Positions 54,909 through 64,000 of a stretch of 64,000 nt of DNA are shown here, piece after piece. The stretch's first letter is position 1, and each line of letters starts with the position of its first letter. The position numbers and the translations under genes are program-made. Origin of the DNA: Gammaproteobacteria bacterium (lineage in GTDB: Bacteria; Pseudomonadota; Gammaproteobacteria; JAABTG01); contig JAXHLS010000006.1 in the NCBI GenBank assembly GCA_034522055.1, forward strand, positions 310,001 through 374,000, given 5' to 3'. The notes under the pieces are model-generated. The model was not told the DNA's origin. It saw only the letters and a list, made by a program, of their open reading frames with translations, and did no database searches.

Positions 54909-55484
54909 CTAGCGTATTTCTTCGATGGTGAAATGCTTCTCCGGTACCTGCGGGATCAGCAGCGCGTAGCCTTGCTGCTGCCAGTGGACCAGCTCGGTCA
55001 TGGCGGACGGCGCCACTTCGATGAAGTCCTGGAGATCCGCCGGCGTGTAGCCGTAATCCTCCGCCGCCAGCCCGCATACTCTGAATTTGACGCCCAACTG
55101 GGCGTAGTATTTCATGCGGTCCACGATGGTCTTGTACTTGTCATAGTTCCGATTGGCAACGGTGACCAGCTCGGTGCCATGGATGACCACCACGATGTTC
55201 ATGAACTCCGGCGCCATGCCGTAGGGCTCTTCCATCAGCGGGTTGATGAAGGCACGTAGCCAGTGCAGGGCACCGGCGGCCTTCTCGGGACGGTCGAAGT
55301 AGAATTCGACGACCACCTTGGGGTCTTCGTAGGGCGGTTCCACCACGGTGGCACCGCCGCCTTCCGCGCGGGCCCCGGGAAGGGCGGCCAGCAGCAGGGT
55401 GAGAACCACAAGCGAGCGCCGGAGCCAAGACGCCGCCAGTGGCGACCGCAGTGCCGCGGTGTGTCCGATGCCGGATATCTTCAT
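54909..55484 (-). CDS. DsrE-family protein with signal peptide
   Basis: The 191-residue protein has a signal peptide (VVLTLLLAALPGARA) and a DsrE/F-like domain (VVVEFYFDRPEKAAGALHWL, MNIVVVIHGTELVTVANRNY in parts, GVKFRVCGLAAEDYG). Exported DsrE-like proteins are frequent in sulfur oxidisers; the conserved Cys in FRVCGLA is the expected persulfide site. Single gene, next to the IS element. Its sulfur role is inferred from the family. Confidence 0.85.
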   Translation of the reverse strand: MKISGIGHTAALRSPLAASWLRRSLVVLTLLLAALPGARAEGGGATVVEPPYEDPKVVVEFYFDRPEKAAGALHWLRAFINPLMEEPYGMAPEFMNIVVVIHGTELVTVANRNYDKYKTIVDRMKYYAQLGVKFRVCGLAAEDYGYTPADLQDFIEVAPSAMTELVHWQQQGYALLIPQVPEKHFTIEEIR

Positions 55485-55569
55485 GGGCGTTACTCTCCCC
55501 GAGGGCGCCGTCCGTTCGGTGTCGGGCTGAAGCCCGACCTTGTATGTTGGAGTTATCTGGCATGTTAGG

Positions 55570-55785
55570 TTTTTTGCCAGACACCGGGGAAGCCGTCCCG
55601 ACCTGGAGGCAGGAAGTTTCTGACCTCGCGCGTAGATGGGCTCCCCGCCTCATTGCCGATTTCGAGGAGTATCGGGAAGCCAGCCTGGCTGGACTTCGTA
55701 TCACAAGGTCGAACCGGCAAGAAATGCGAGGTCGGGGAACCGGTGATCAGTGTGACGCAACCGACCCCAGAAGGGAAAGGAGGAA
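55570..55785 (+). ncRNA. Predicted bridge RNA of the IS110 element
   Basis: Two internal-loop hairpins are readable. Target loop: outer stem GGGGAAGCC (55586-55594) / GGCTCCCC (55639-55646), apical stem GAGGCAG (55606-55612) / CTGACCTC (55620-55627). Its left strand carries CCCGACCT (55597-55604), identical to the left target plus core, and its right strand GTAG (55632-55635), complementary to CTAC of the right target. Donor loop: outer stem TTGCCG..TTCGA (55653-55665) / TCGAA..CGGCAA (55709-55720), apical stem GAAGCCAG / CTGGACTTC. Its left strand carries GGAGTATC (55666-55673), identical to the element's right end, and its right strand ACAAG (55703-55707), complementary to CTTGT at the core-left-end junction. 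Exact RNA ends are unknown. Confidence 0.82.
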
Positions 55786-55790
55786 CAACG

Positions 55791-56786
55791 ATGAGCGTTT
55801 ATATCGGCATTGATGTCGCCGCACGCTCCTTCGACTTGCTCTGCCGTCGTGACGGCAAGAACAGTAAGGTCTACACCTTCCCACAGACTGCCCAAGGTCA
55901 CGCCCAGGCGATCCGCAAGCTGCAGGCGCTGCAACCGGCGGGCATCGTGCTGGAGGCCACTGGCATCTACTACCTGGACCTCGCGCTGGCCCTGCACGAG
56001 GCCGGGCTGCCGGTGTCCGTGATCAACCCGCGCAGCTTCCGGCATTTCGCCGAAATTACGCTGCGCGGCAGTAAGACCGACCCGCTCGACACCGCCCTGT
56101 TGGCCGAATACGCCGAACGCATGACGCCTAGGCGCTGGACCCCGCCGCCATCGACCTATCGGGCCCTACGCGACTTCGGCCGGCATCTCAACCGCCTAAT
56201 GGACGCGCGGACCCAGGCCAAGAACCACCTGCACGCCCTGAAGGCGCAACGGGGCACGCCAGCCCTGCTGATCGAGGATGCCGAGGAAAGCATCGCTCAA
56301 CTGGACCAACGCATCGAACGGGTGCAACAAGCGGCCCAGGACTTGATCCAGCAGACCCCCGAGCTGGCGCAACATCAGGCCCATCTCTGTGCCGCCACCG
56401 GCCTCGCGGCAGCCAGCAGCCTGGCTCTGCTGGCCGAGCTATCCACACTGCCCAGGGACCTGAAGGCCAAACAAGTCGCTCGTCATGCTGGGCTGGACGT
56501 GCGCCTGCATGAGTCGGGCTCTAGCGTCCATCGACCCGGGCGCCTAGCCAAGACCGGCAATGCCTACCTGCGTAGCGCCCTGTACATGCCAGCGATGGTG
56601 GCGATCGTGCATGACCCGTATGCCAAGGCGTTCTATAACGCTCTGGTGGCCCGGGGCAAAAAGCGGATCCAAGCCTTGTGCGCCGTCATGCGCAAGTACC
56701 TCACCGGAATCTGGGCCTGCATGCAGCATGATCAGCCTTTCGACTCCTCCAAGCTGTTTAGCGATCAGCATCTCCAAACCGCTTGA
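55791..56786 (+). CDS. IS110-family bridge-RNA-guided recombinase
   Basis: The ATG at 55791 follows AAAGGAGGAA; 331 residues. The N-terminal DEDD RuvC-like domain starts YIGIDVAARSFDLLC and includes VLEATGIYYLDLALAL, INPRSFRHFA and SKTDPLDTALLAEYA. A coiled-coil region spans about 160-220, and the C-terminal Tnp domain with the putative catalytic Ser lies in LHESGSSVHRPGRLAKTGN. Frame intact. It should move the element by RNA-guided recombination at CT cores. Confidence 0.94.
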   Translation: MSVYIGIDVAARSFDLLCRRDGKNSKVYTFPQTAQGHAQAIRKLQALQPAGIVLEATGIYYLDLALALHEAGLPVSVINPRSFRHFAEITLRGSKTDPLDTALLAEYAERMTPRRWTPPPSTYRALRDFGRHLNRLMDARTQAKNHLHALKAQRGTPALLIEDAEESIAQLDQRIERVQQAAQDLIQQTPELAQHQAHLCAATGLAAASSLALLAELSTLPRDLKAKQVARHAGLDVRLHESGSSVHRPGRLAKTGNAYLRSALYMPAMVAIVHDPYAKAFYNALVARGKKRIQALCAVMRKYLTGIWACMQHDQPFDSSKLFSDQHLQTA

Positions 56787-56803
56787 CAGGAAACGGAGTA
56801 TCT

Positions 56804-57220
56804 ACAGATACACCCCCGCCGCCTGTTCCTTCGGCACGAATGTAGGTCGGGATTCATCCCGACATTAACGCCCGCCGCGCACACCACGGGCCGGGCCGGA
56901 ACCTCCCGCAGGCTGTCGGGCTGAAGCCCGACCTACAGATACACCCTCACCGCCTGTTCCTTCGGCACGGATGTAGGTCGGGATTCATCCCGACATCCCG
57001 GCCCGTAGATGCGCCCAGCGCCTGTTCCTTCGGCACGAATGTAGGTCGGGATTCATCCCGACATTAACGCCCGCCGCGCACACCACGGGCCGGGCCGGAA
57101 CCTCCACCGCTGACTGTCGGGCTGAAGCCCGACCTACAAAAACGAAGCCCGACCTACAGATACACCCCCACCGCCGGTTCCTTCGGCACGAATGTAGGTC
57201 GGGATTCATCCCGACATCCG
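56804..57220. repeat. Array of GTCGGG palindromes with longer shared spacers
   Basis: Units of both cores alternate: GTCGGGATTCATCCCGAC at about 56846, 56977, 57047 and 57198, and GTCGGGCTGAAGCCCGAC at about 56915 and 57116. They are joined by repeated spacers such as CCTGTTCCTTCGGCACGAAT and GCGCACACCACGGGCC. One unit at the left was split by the IS110 element. The array ends six bases before the stop of the mlaC-like gene. Confidence 0.9.
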
Positions 57221-57225
57221 GGGGG

Positions 57226-57864
57226 TTAGCGATAGTAGGGCTGGCGCATCTGGTTGAACTGCTGGCGGTAGTAGCTGACCGCACTGATGCCGTTGGCCGT
57301 GACGTCGAAGACCTTCCAGCCGGAGTTGCCGCGGTAGAAGCGGAACTGCAGGCGTACCGGCTGCTCGTACATGGAACCTCGCACCAGGGCCCCCACGGCG
57401 ACCTGACGGGCGTCGCGTCGCACGCGGGAACCGAAGATATCGATACGGGGCGGCGGGTTGGACAGGGCCTTGAGGTTCTTGGCCAGGGCGCTGAAGAACA
57501 TGCCCTTGAGGCGCTGGGTGAACTCGCTCTTCTGACCCTCGCTCATCTGGTCATAGCCGCGCCCCAGTACCCAGCGGGACATGAGCGGAAAGTCGAAGTA
57601 GGGCGCGATCTCGTTATCCAGGAAGGCGAGCAGTTCCTGAGGGTCGAGGCTGCCCTGGGATAGGAAGCCCTGCATGCGGTCGAGTCCCTGGCGCAGTATC
57701 TGCTCGGGTGTCTCCACCTCAGAAGGGGCCTGGGCCGGGCGCGCCATGGGGGCGCCCTGGGGGGCGTAACCGGGGTGGTAGGCGCGAGCCCCGTAGGGTT
57801 GGGCCTGGGCCGCGGTTGCCGCGAACAAGAGCACTGCCGTAGCTGCCAGAAATGGCTTTTTCAT
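57226..57864 (-). CDS. MlaC/Ttg2D-family periplasmic lipid-transport protein
   Basis: From ATG 57864 (site GGAAGGAG) the product has 212 residues with a signal peptide ending near AAQA and a Pro/Ala/Gln-rich linker. The MlaC domain includes IAPYFDFPLMSRWVLGRGYD in parts, FTQRLKGMFFSALAKNL and WKVFDVTANGISAVSYYRQQF in parts. MlaC ferries phospholipid between outer and inner membrane. The rest of the mla operon is not adjacent, so this is a stand-alone homologue. Confidence 0.87.
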   Translation of the reverse strand: MKKPFLAATAVLLFAATAAQAQPYGARAYHPGYAPQGAPMARPAQAPSEVETPEQILRQGLDRMQGFLSQGSLDPQELLAFLDNEIAPYFDFPLMSRWVLGRGYDQMSEGQKSEFTQRLKGMFFSALAKNLKALSNPPPRIDIFGSRVRRDARQVAVGALVRGSMYEQPVRLQFRFYRGNSGWKVFDVTANGISAVSYYRQQFNQMRQPYYR

Positions 57865-57879
57865 GGTTTCTCCTTCCTC

Positions 57880-58009
57880 GTTAACGTGAAAGTCGCGAAG
57901 CACGGACTCCCCCTCTCCCTCTGGGAGAGGGATGGGGTGAGGGAACGAACATGGCGATACGCGCTCCTCTTTCATCATCTTGGGCGGCGCGTATCGCCAT
58001 GAGAGTTAA
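57880..58009. repeat. 130-bp dispersed element, copy 2
   Basis: Equal in length to copy 1 with very few differences. It abuts the ribosome site of the mlaC-like gene (15 bases from the ATG), so the transcript of that gene either starts within it or carries it as a leader. Confidence 0.9.
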
Positions 58010-58166
58010 GATTGCGTCGGTCGGTCGGGGACGGGGCAGGCAACGTTTCCGGCCCGCCCGCGTTCGCCGCCAAAGATGCGGCGCCCCACCATCCCCATAC
58101 CTTAACCGGACACCGGCGCGATAGCCATGGTGCCGGCTCGGGGGCAGGCCGTGCGATGGGGAGCGC

Positions 58167-60434
58167 TCAGAGGTCGCCCACCAACTCCTCGAGTTCGAAT
58201 TCGAAGACGATATCGTCGCCGTCGCTGTCGATGCGCACATGGCCGCCCTTCTCGAGCTTACCAAAGAGCAGCTCTTCGGCCAGCCCTTTCTTTATCTTCT
58301 CCTGGATGAGCCGGGCCATGGGCCGCGCACCCATGAGGGGGTCGTAGCCGTTGGCGGCCAGCCAGGCCCGCGCCTCCTCGGACACCTCGAGGGTGACGTT
58401 CTTGTCCTGGAGCTGGGCCTCCAACTCGAACACGAACTTGTCCACGACGCTGCCGATGGTGGCGGGGTCCAGGGGCTTGAAGTTGACGATGGCATCCAGG
58501 CGGTTGCGGAACTCCGGTGTGAAGGTCTTCTCAATGGCCTCCCTGGAGTCCCCGGAGTGGTCCTGCCGGGTGAAGCCAATGGAGGCCCGGCTCAGGCGCT
58601 CGGCGCCCGCGTTGGTGGTCATCACCAGGATGACGTTGCGGAAGTCCGCCTTGCGGCCGTTGTTGTCGGTGAGGGTACCGTGGTCCATGACCTGCAGCAG
58701 CAGATTGAACACGTCCGGGTGGGCCTTCTCGATCTCGTCCAGCAACAGCACCGAGTGGGGATGCTTGTTGATGGCATCGGTGAGCAGCCCGCCCTGGTCG
58801 AAGCCCACGTAGCCCGGCGGGGCACCGATGAGCCGGGATACCGTGTGGCGCTCCATGTACTCGGACATGTCGAAGCGCACCAGCTCGATGCCCATGATGC
58901 GGGCCATCTGGCGGGTCACCTCGGTCTTGCCCACGCCGGTGGGGCCGGCGAACAGGAAGGAGCCGATGGGCTTGTCCTGGTTGCCGAGGCCGGAGCGGGT
59001 CATCTTGATGGCCGTTCCGAGGGTGGAGATGGCTTCCTCCTGGCCGTAGACCACCATCTTGAGGTCACGCTCAAGGTTGCGCAGTACATCCTTGTCGTTG
59101 CGGGACACGCTCTTTTCGGGGATGCGGGCCATCTTGGCGACGATGGATTCCACCTCGCCCACGCCGATGGTCTTGCGGCGTCGCGACGGTGGTATCAGGC
59201 GCTGGCGGGCGCCGGCCTCGTCGATGATGTCGATGGCCTTGTCCGGCAGGTGGCGGTCGTTGATGTAACGGTCCGCCAGCTCGGCGGCGGTGCGCAGGGC
59301 CTGGCGGGAGTATTTCACCTGGTGGTGCTCCTCGAAGCGAGACTTGAGGCCCTCGAGGATCTTCACCGTGTCGTCCACCGATGGCTCGCTGATGTCGATC
59401 TTCTGGAAACGCCGGGCCAGGGCGCGGTCCTTCTCGAAGATGCCGCGGTATTCCTGGTAGGTGGTGGAGCCCACGCACTTGAGTTCGCCCGAGGCCAGCA
59501 TGGGCTTGATGAGGTTGGAGGCGTCCATGACGCCGCCGGAAGCGGCGCCGGCACCGATGATGGTGTGGATCTCGTCGATGAACAGGATCGCTCCTTCCTC
59601 CTTGCGGAGCTGGGCCAGCAGGGCCTTGAGGCGCTTCTCGAAGTCGCCGCGGTACTTGGTGCCGGCGAGCAGGGCCCCGAGGTCGAGGCTGTAGATGACG
59701 GCATTGGAGAGGATCTCCGGCACCGCCCCGTCCACCACCATCTTGGCCAGGCCCTCGGCGATGGCGGTCTTGCCGACCCCCGCCTCGCCCACGAACAGGG
59801 GGTTGTTCTTGCGCCGCCGGCACAGGATCTGCACCGTGCGCTGGACCTCGTCGCGGCGCCCGATGAGAGGGTCTATCTTGCCCAGCAGGGCCTGCTCGTT
59901 GAGGTTGATGGCGTAGTTTTCCAGGGGGCTGTTGGAGCCGCCCTCGGCAGGCTTCTCGTCGTCGCCGGCCAGACCCGCATCCTCGCTCTCCTCGGCCCCG
60001 GATACCTTGGAGATGCCGTGGGAGAGGAACTTCACCACGTCGAGGCGGGAGATGTCCTGTTTGGACAGGAAGTATACGGCCTGGGACTCCCGCTCGCCGA
60101 AGATGGCCACCAGCACGTTGGCGCCCGTGACCTCCTTCTTGCCCGATGACTGGACGTGGAAGACCGCCCGCTGCAGCACCCGCTGAAAGCCCAGGGTGGG
60201 CTGGGTCTCGCGGTCCTCGTCCGGCCCCAGCAGGGGGGTGTTCTGGTCGACGAATTCCAGCAGCTCGGCGCGCAGGCGCTCCAGATCCGCACCGCAGGAG
60301 CGCAGCACCCTGGAGGCCGCAGGCTCGTCCACCAGGGCCAGCAGCAGGTGTTCCACCGTGACGAACTCATGGCGCTTGTCACGGGCCGCCCTGAAGGCGG
60401 AATTCAGCGTGTATTCGAGTTCTTTGCTCAACAT
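58167..60434 (-). CDS. clpA: ATP-dependent Clp protease ATP-binding subunit
   Basis: The 755-residue protein has an N-domain (1-145), AAA+ module 1 (Walker A GEAGVGKTAIAEGLA, FIDEIHTIIGAGA) and module 2 (GPTGVGKTEVTRQMA, LLLDEIEKAHPDVF), and the IGL-type ClpP loop region. It unfolds substrates for ClpP. It lies 27 bases after clpS on the same strand, the standard order. Confidence 0.98.
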   Translation of the reverse strand: MLSKELEYTLNSAFRAARDKRHEFVTVEHLLLALVDEPAASRVLRSCGADLERLRAELLEFVDQNTPLLGPDEDRETQPTLGFQRVLQRAVFHVQSSGKKEVTGANVLVAIFGERESQAVYFLSKQDISRLDVVKFLSHGISKVSGAEESEDAGLAGDDEKPAEGGSNSPLENYAINLNEQALLGKIDPLIGRRDEVQRTVQILCRRRKNNPLFVGEAGVGKTAIAEGLAKMVVDGAVPEILSNAVIYSLDLGALLAGTKYRGDFEKRLKALLAQLRKEEGAILFIDEIHTIIGAGAASGGVMDASNLIKPMLASGELKCVGSTTYQEYRGIFEKDRALARRFQKIDISEPSVDDTVKILEGLKSRFEEHHQVKYSRQALRTAAELADRYINDRHLPDKAIDIIDEAGARQRLIPPSRRRKTIGVGEVESIVAKMARIPEKSVSRNDKDVLRNLERDLKMVVYGQEEAISTLGTAIKMTRSGLGNQDKPIGSFLFAGPTGVGKTEVTRQMARIMGIELVRFDMSEYMERHTVSRLIGAPPGYVGFDQGGLLTDAINKHPHSVLLLDEIEKAHPDVFNLLLQVMDHGTLTDNNGRKADFRNVILVMTTNAGAERLSRASIGFTRQDHSGDSREAIEKTFTPEFRNRLDAIVNFKPLDPATIGSVVDKFVFELEAQLQDKNVTLEVSEEARAWLAANGYDPLMGARPMARLIQEKIKKGLAEELLFGKLEKGGHVRIDSDGDDIVFEFELEELVGDL

Positions 60435-60461
60435 GTGGGCGCTCCAGAGTCAGTCACCGGC

Positions 60462-60782
60462 TCAGGCCGGTTCCATGGTGCACAGCAGCGGATGCTGGTG
60501 TTCACGGGAATGCATATTCACCTGGTGGACCTTCGTTTCGGCGATCTCCCGCGTGTACTGCCCGCAGGTGCCCCGCCCCTCGGTGTGGATCTGCAACATG
60601 ATGCGTGTCGCCTTGTCCCGTGGCAGGTTGAAGAAGGTCTCCAGGATCTCGACGACGAAATCCATGGGCGTGTAGTCGTCGTTCAACAAAATCACGTTGA
60701 ACAGGGGGGGAACCTTGAGTTTTGGCCGCGCCTTTTCTACGGCGAGGTCATCGTCATTGATGCGTTCCGGTAAATCAGCCAT
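60462..60782 (-). CDS. clpS: ClpA adaptor
   Basis: From ATG 60782 the product has 106 residues, the usual length. Visible: [33 protein letters not shown] and [11 protein letters not shown]. It binds the ClpA N-domain and delivers N-degron substrates. A longer frame to 60851 lacks a ribosome site. Confidence 0.97.
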   Translation of the reverse strand: MADLPERINDDDLAVEKARPKLKVPPLFNVILLNDDYTPMDFVVEILETFFNLPRDKATRIMLQIHTEGRGTCGQYTREIAETKVHQVNMHSREHQHPLLCTMEPA

Positions 60783-60988
60783 GGGAGTTACGGTGTCTCT
60801 CTTGTCTCTGAAATTGACGGCGCGCGGCGCAGGGAGTTCCCCCCGTCGCACTCTTCCTACCGGAATAAGGATAGTAGGAGATGGGGCCGCTGCGAAGGGG
60901 GCGCCGGAAATCGGCGCAAGCGACTGGGCCTGGCGCCGGATGCCGGCGACGAACCCAGTCTAGGCAGGCCCCGGGGGGCTTTGCAGGG

Positions 60989-62248
<1,260 letters not shown>

Positions 62249-62401
62249 GATTAGTCGTCCTGGAGGTCGGGATAAAGTGTGAAATTTAACCGCAGTTTAA
62301 CATGGTGTCCCGGCGAGGATGCCCGAGTAATCCAGGACGGGTGGTCCCTGCGGGCGCAATGGTCACTATCCGGCTCGGGGTGATGGCGCCCTGGATACCG
62401 G

Positions 62402-62603
62402 GTTAACGTAAAAGTCGCGAAGCACGAACTCCCCCTCTCCCTCTGGGACAAATCCGTCGGGAACGGATTTGAACGCGCCTTGGCGCGGCCCGCAGGGCGA
62501 AGGGCAGGATGCCCGGAGTACAGGGCTGGGGTGAGGGAACGAACATGGCGATACGCGCTCCTCTTTCATCATTTCGGGTGGCGCGTATCGCCATGAGAGT
62601 TAA
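62402..62603. repeat. 130-bp dispersed element, copy 3, carrying a 72-bp net insertion
   Basis: The ends match copies 1 and 2, but the central GGGAGAGGGATGGGG segment is replaced by a longer sequence (about 62448-62529). That sequence contains the palindrome AAATCCGT-CGGG-ACGGATTT and a further GC-rich inverted repeat. The element lies about 150 bases upstream of icd. Confidence 0.88.
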
Positions 62604-62680
62604 GCCCGGCAGGACGGTTGAGGAGGCCGGCCTGCCGGTGTAAGTGGCCAGCGCCGGATACGGAGGTGGCCGGTACGGGC

Positions 62681-63814
<1,134 letters not shown>

Positions 63815-64000
63815 TCAGTCCTCGTCCGGGGTCTTGGCCCTGATGGACAGGGCGTGGATCTCCGATTCCATGGCGTCACCCATGGCGTCGTAGACCATGC
63901 GGTGGCGCTTGATGAGGGGGATGCCTTCGAAGGCCGCGGATACCACTAGAACGTTGAAGTGGCCGCCGCCGGCCTGGGCACCGGGATGACCCGCGTGCTT
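63815..64000 (-). CDS. BolA-family protein, C-terminal part
   Basis: An open frame enters from the right edge and ends at TGA 63815-63817, giving 61 codons. The residues HAGHPGAQAGGGHFNVLVVS, then FEGIPLIKRHRMVYDAMGD, then EIHALSIRAKTPDED are the conserved part of BolA proteins (the GGHF strand and RHRxVYxA helix). BolA proteins work with monothiol glutaredoxins in iron-sulfur trafficking. The stop is six bases before the dapE start, so the two are likely co-transcribed. Confidence 0.92.
   Translation of the reverse strand, partial: KHAGHPGAQAGGGHFNVLVVSAAFEGIPLIKRHRMVYDAMGDAMESEIHALSIRAKTPDED

Larger units (their letters stand above)
55541..56803 (+). mobile_element. IS110-family insertion sequence (IS621-like layout), with exact ends
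   Basis: The left flank ends GAAGCCCGACCT (55529-55540) and the right flank begins at 56804 with ACAGATACACCC. Joining them gives CCCGACCT-ACAGATACACC, which is present uninterrupted at about 56935-56953 and again near 57155 in the neighbouring repeats. The element is therefore 1263 bp including one CT core, and CT appears at both junctions (55539-55540, 56802-56803). No terminal inverted repeats, as usual for IS110. A 250-nt leader, a 331-codon recombinase gene and a 17-nt right end match the IS621 plan. Confidence 0.9.

Noticed and set aside
54831-55259. 142-codon plus-strand frame
   Set aside because: It lies mostly opposite the DsrE-family gene and begins in an A+T repeat without a ribosome site.
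55653-55790. N-terminal extension of the IS110 recombinase
   Set aside because: This region forms the donor loop of the bridge RNA; the family start YIGIDVA and a strong ribosome site lie at 55791.
57865-57978. N-terminal extension of the mlaC-like gene
   Set aside because: It is the translation of the 130-bp repeat; the signal peptide and ribosome site start at 57864.
58239-60149. 636-codon plus-strand frame
   Set aside because: Antisense shadow of clpA.

Overview
The window is GC-rich, gene-dense DNA from a bacterium, most likely a sulfur-oxidising gammaproteobacterium. The evidence is: flavocytochrome c sulfide dehydrogenase (fccAB), a DsrE-family protein, tetraheme cytochrome / NrfD-type respiratory genes, a methylcitrate operon, a CsiV-family gene, and the icd - clpS - clpA neighbourhood common in that class. 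The lineage is an inference; no rRNA is present.

Layout. 1-876: the right end of an integrated element, with the N-terminal part of a P4-type integrase and a 3' tRNA-Ser fragment as its attachment site. 1217-2209: ADP-ribosylglycohydrolase. 2554-13500: an accessory oxidation cluster with a Nif11-like protein, an acyl-CoA dehydrogenase-like flavoprotein without its usual catalytic Glu, a PAS/GAF kinase with a FixJ-type regulator, an AlkB-like diiron hydroxylase with an altered histidine box, a truncated haemoglobin, a 2Fe-2S/flavin reductase, a DcmR/MEDS-type regulator, an NrtS-like transporter and an Asp-nucleophile alpha/beta hydrolase. 13746-14939: moaCDE. 14982-18178: cytochrome b561 and PepSY protein, divergent from a two-component system. 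18264-23320: DUF1326 and DUF2182 genes followed by a bufferin-type RiPP operon (DUF2282 precursor, DUF692/MNIO enzyme, DUF2063 partner) joined to an ECF sigma and a membrane anti-sigma. 23539-32496: a DUF3179 gene, prpD, prpC, prpB and a GntR regulator, divergent from ppsA across two near-identical operators. 32688-37570: a small conserved gene, acuI-like reductase, second ADP-ribosylglycohydrolase, DUF302 gene and fccAB. 38456-43834: a tetraheme cytochrome / Tat ferredoxin / NrfD complex without a catalytic subunit, plus universal-stress and polyferredoxin genes. 43876-49009: SlyD, a two-component system and a chemoreceptor. 49459-54358: mfd - csiV - lytic transglycosylase. 54390-64000: CDGSH protein, DsrE protein, an IS110 element, mlaC-like, clpA, clpS, icd, dapE and the end of a bolA gene.

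The intergenic spaces are rich in repeats: short GTCGGG palindromes in several arrays, three copies of a 130-bp element, a 47-bp tandem triplication and heptamer arrays.

Two findings stand out. The IS110 element at 55541-56803 sits in one of the GTCGGG palindromes, and its 250-nt leader folds by eye into a bridge RNA whose four guide segments can be matched to the actual target and to the element's own ends. The 2554-13500 cluster looks like an uncharacterised regulated hydroxylation pathway. The bufferin operon belongs to a recently described family but carries its own sigma/anti-sigma module.
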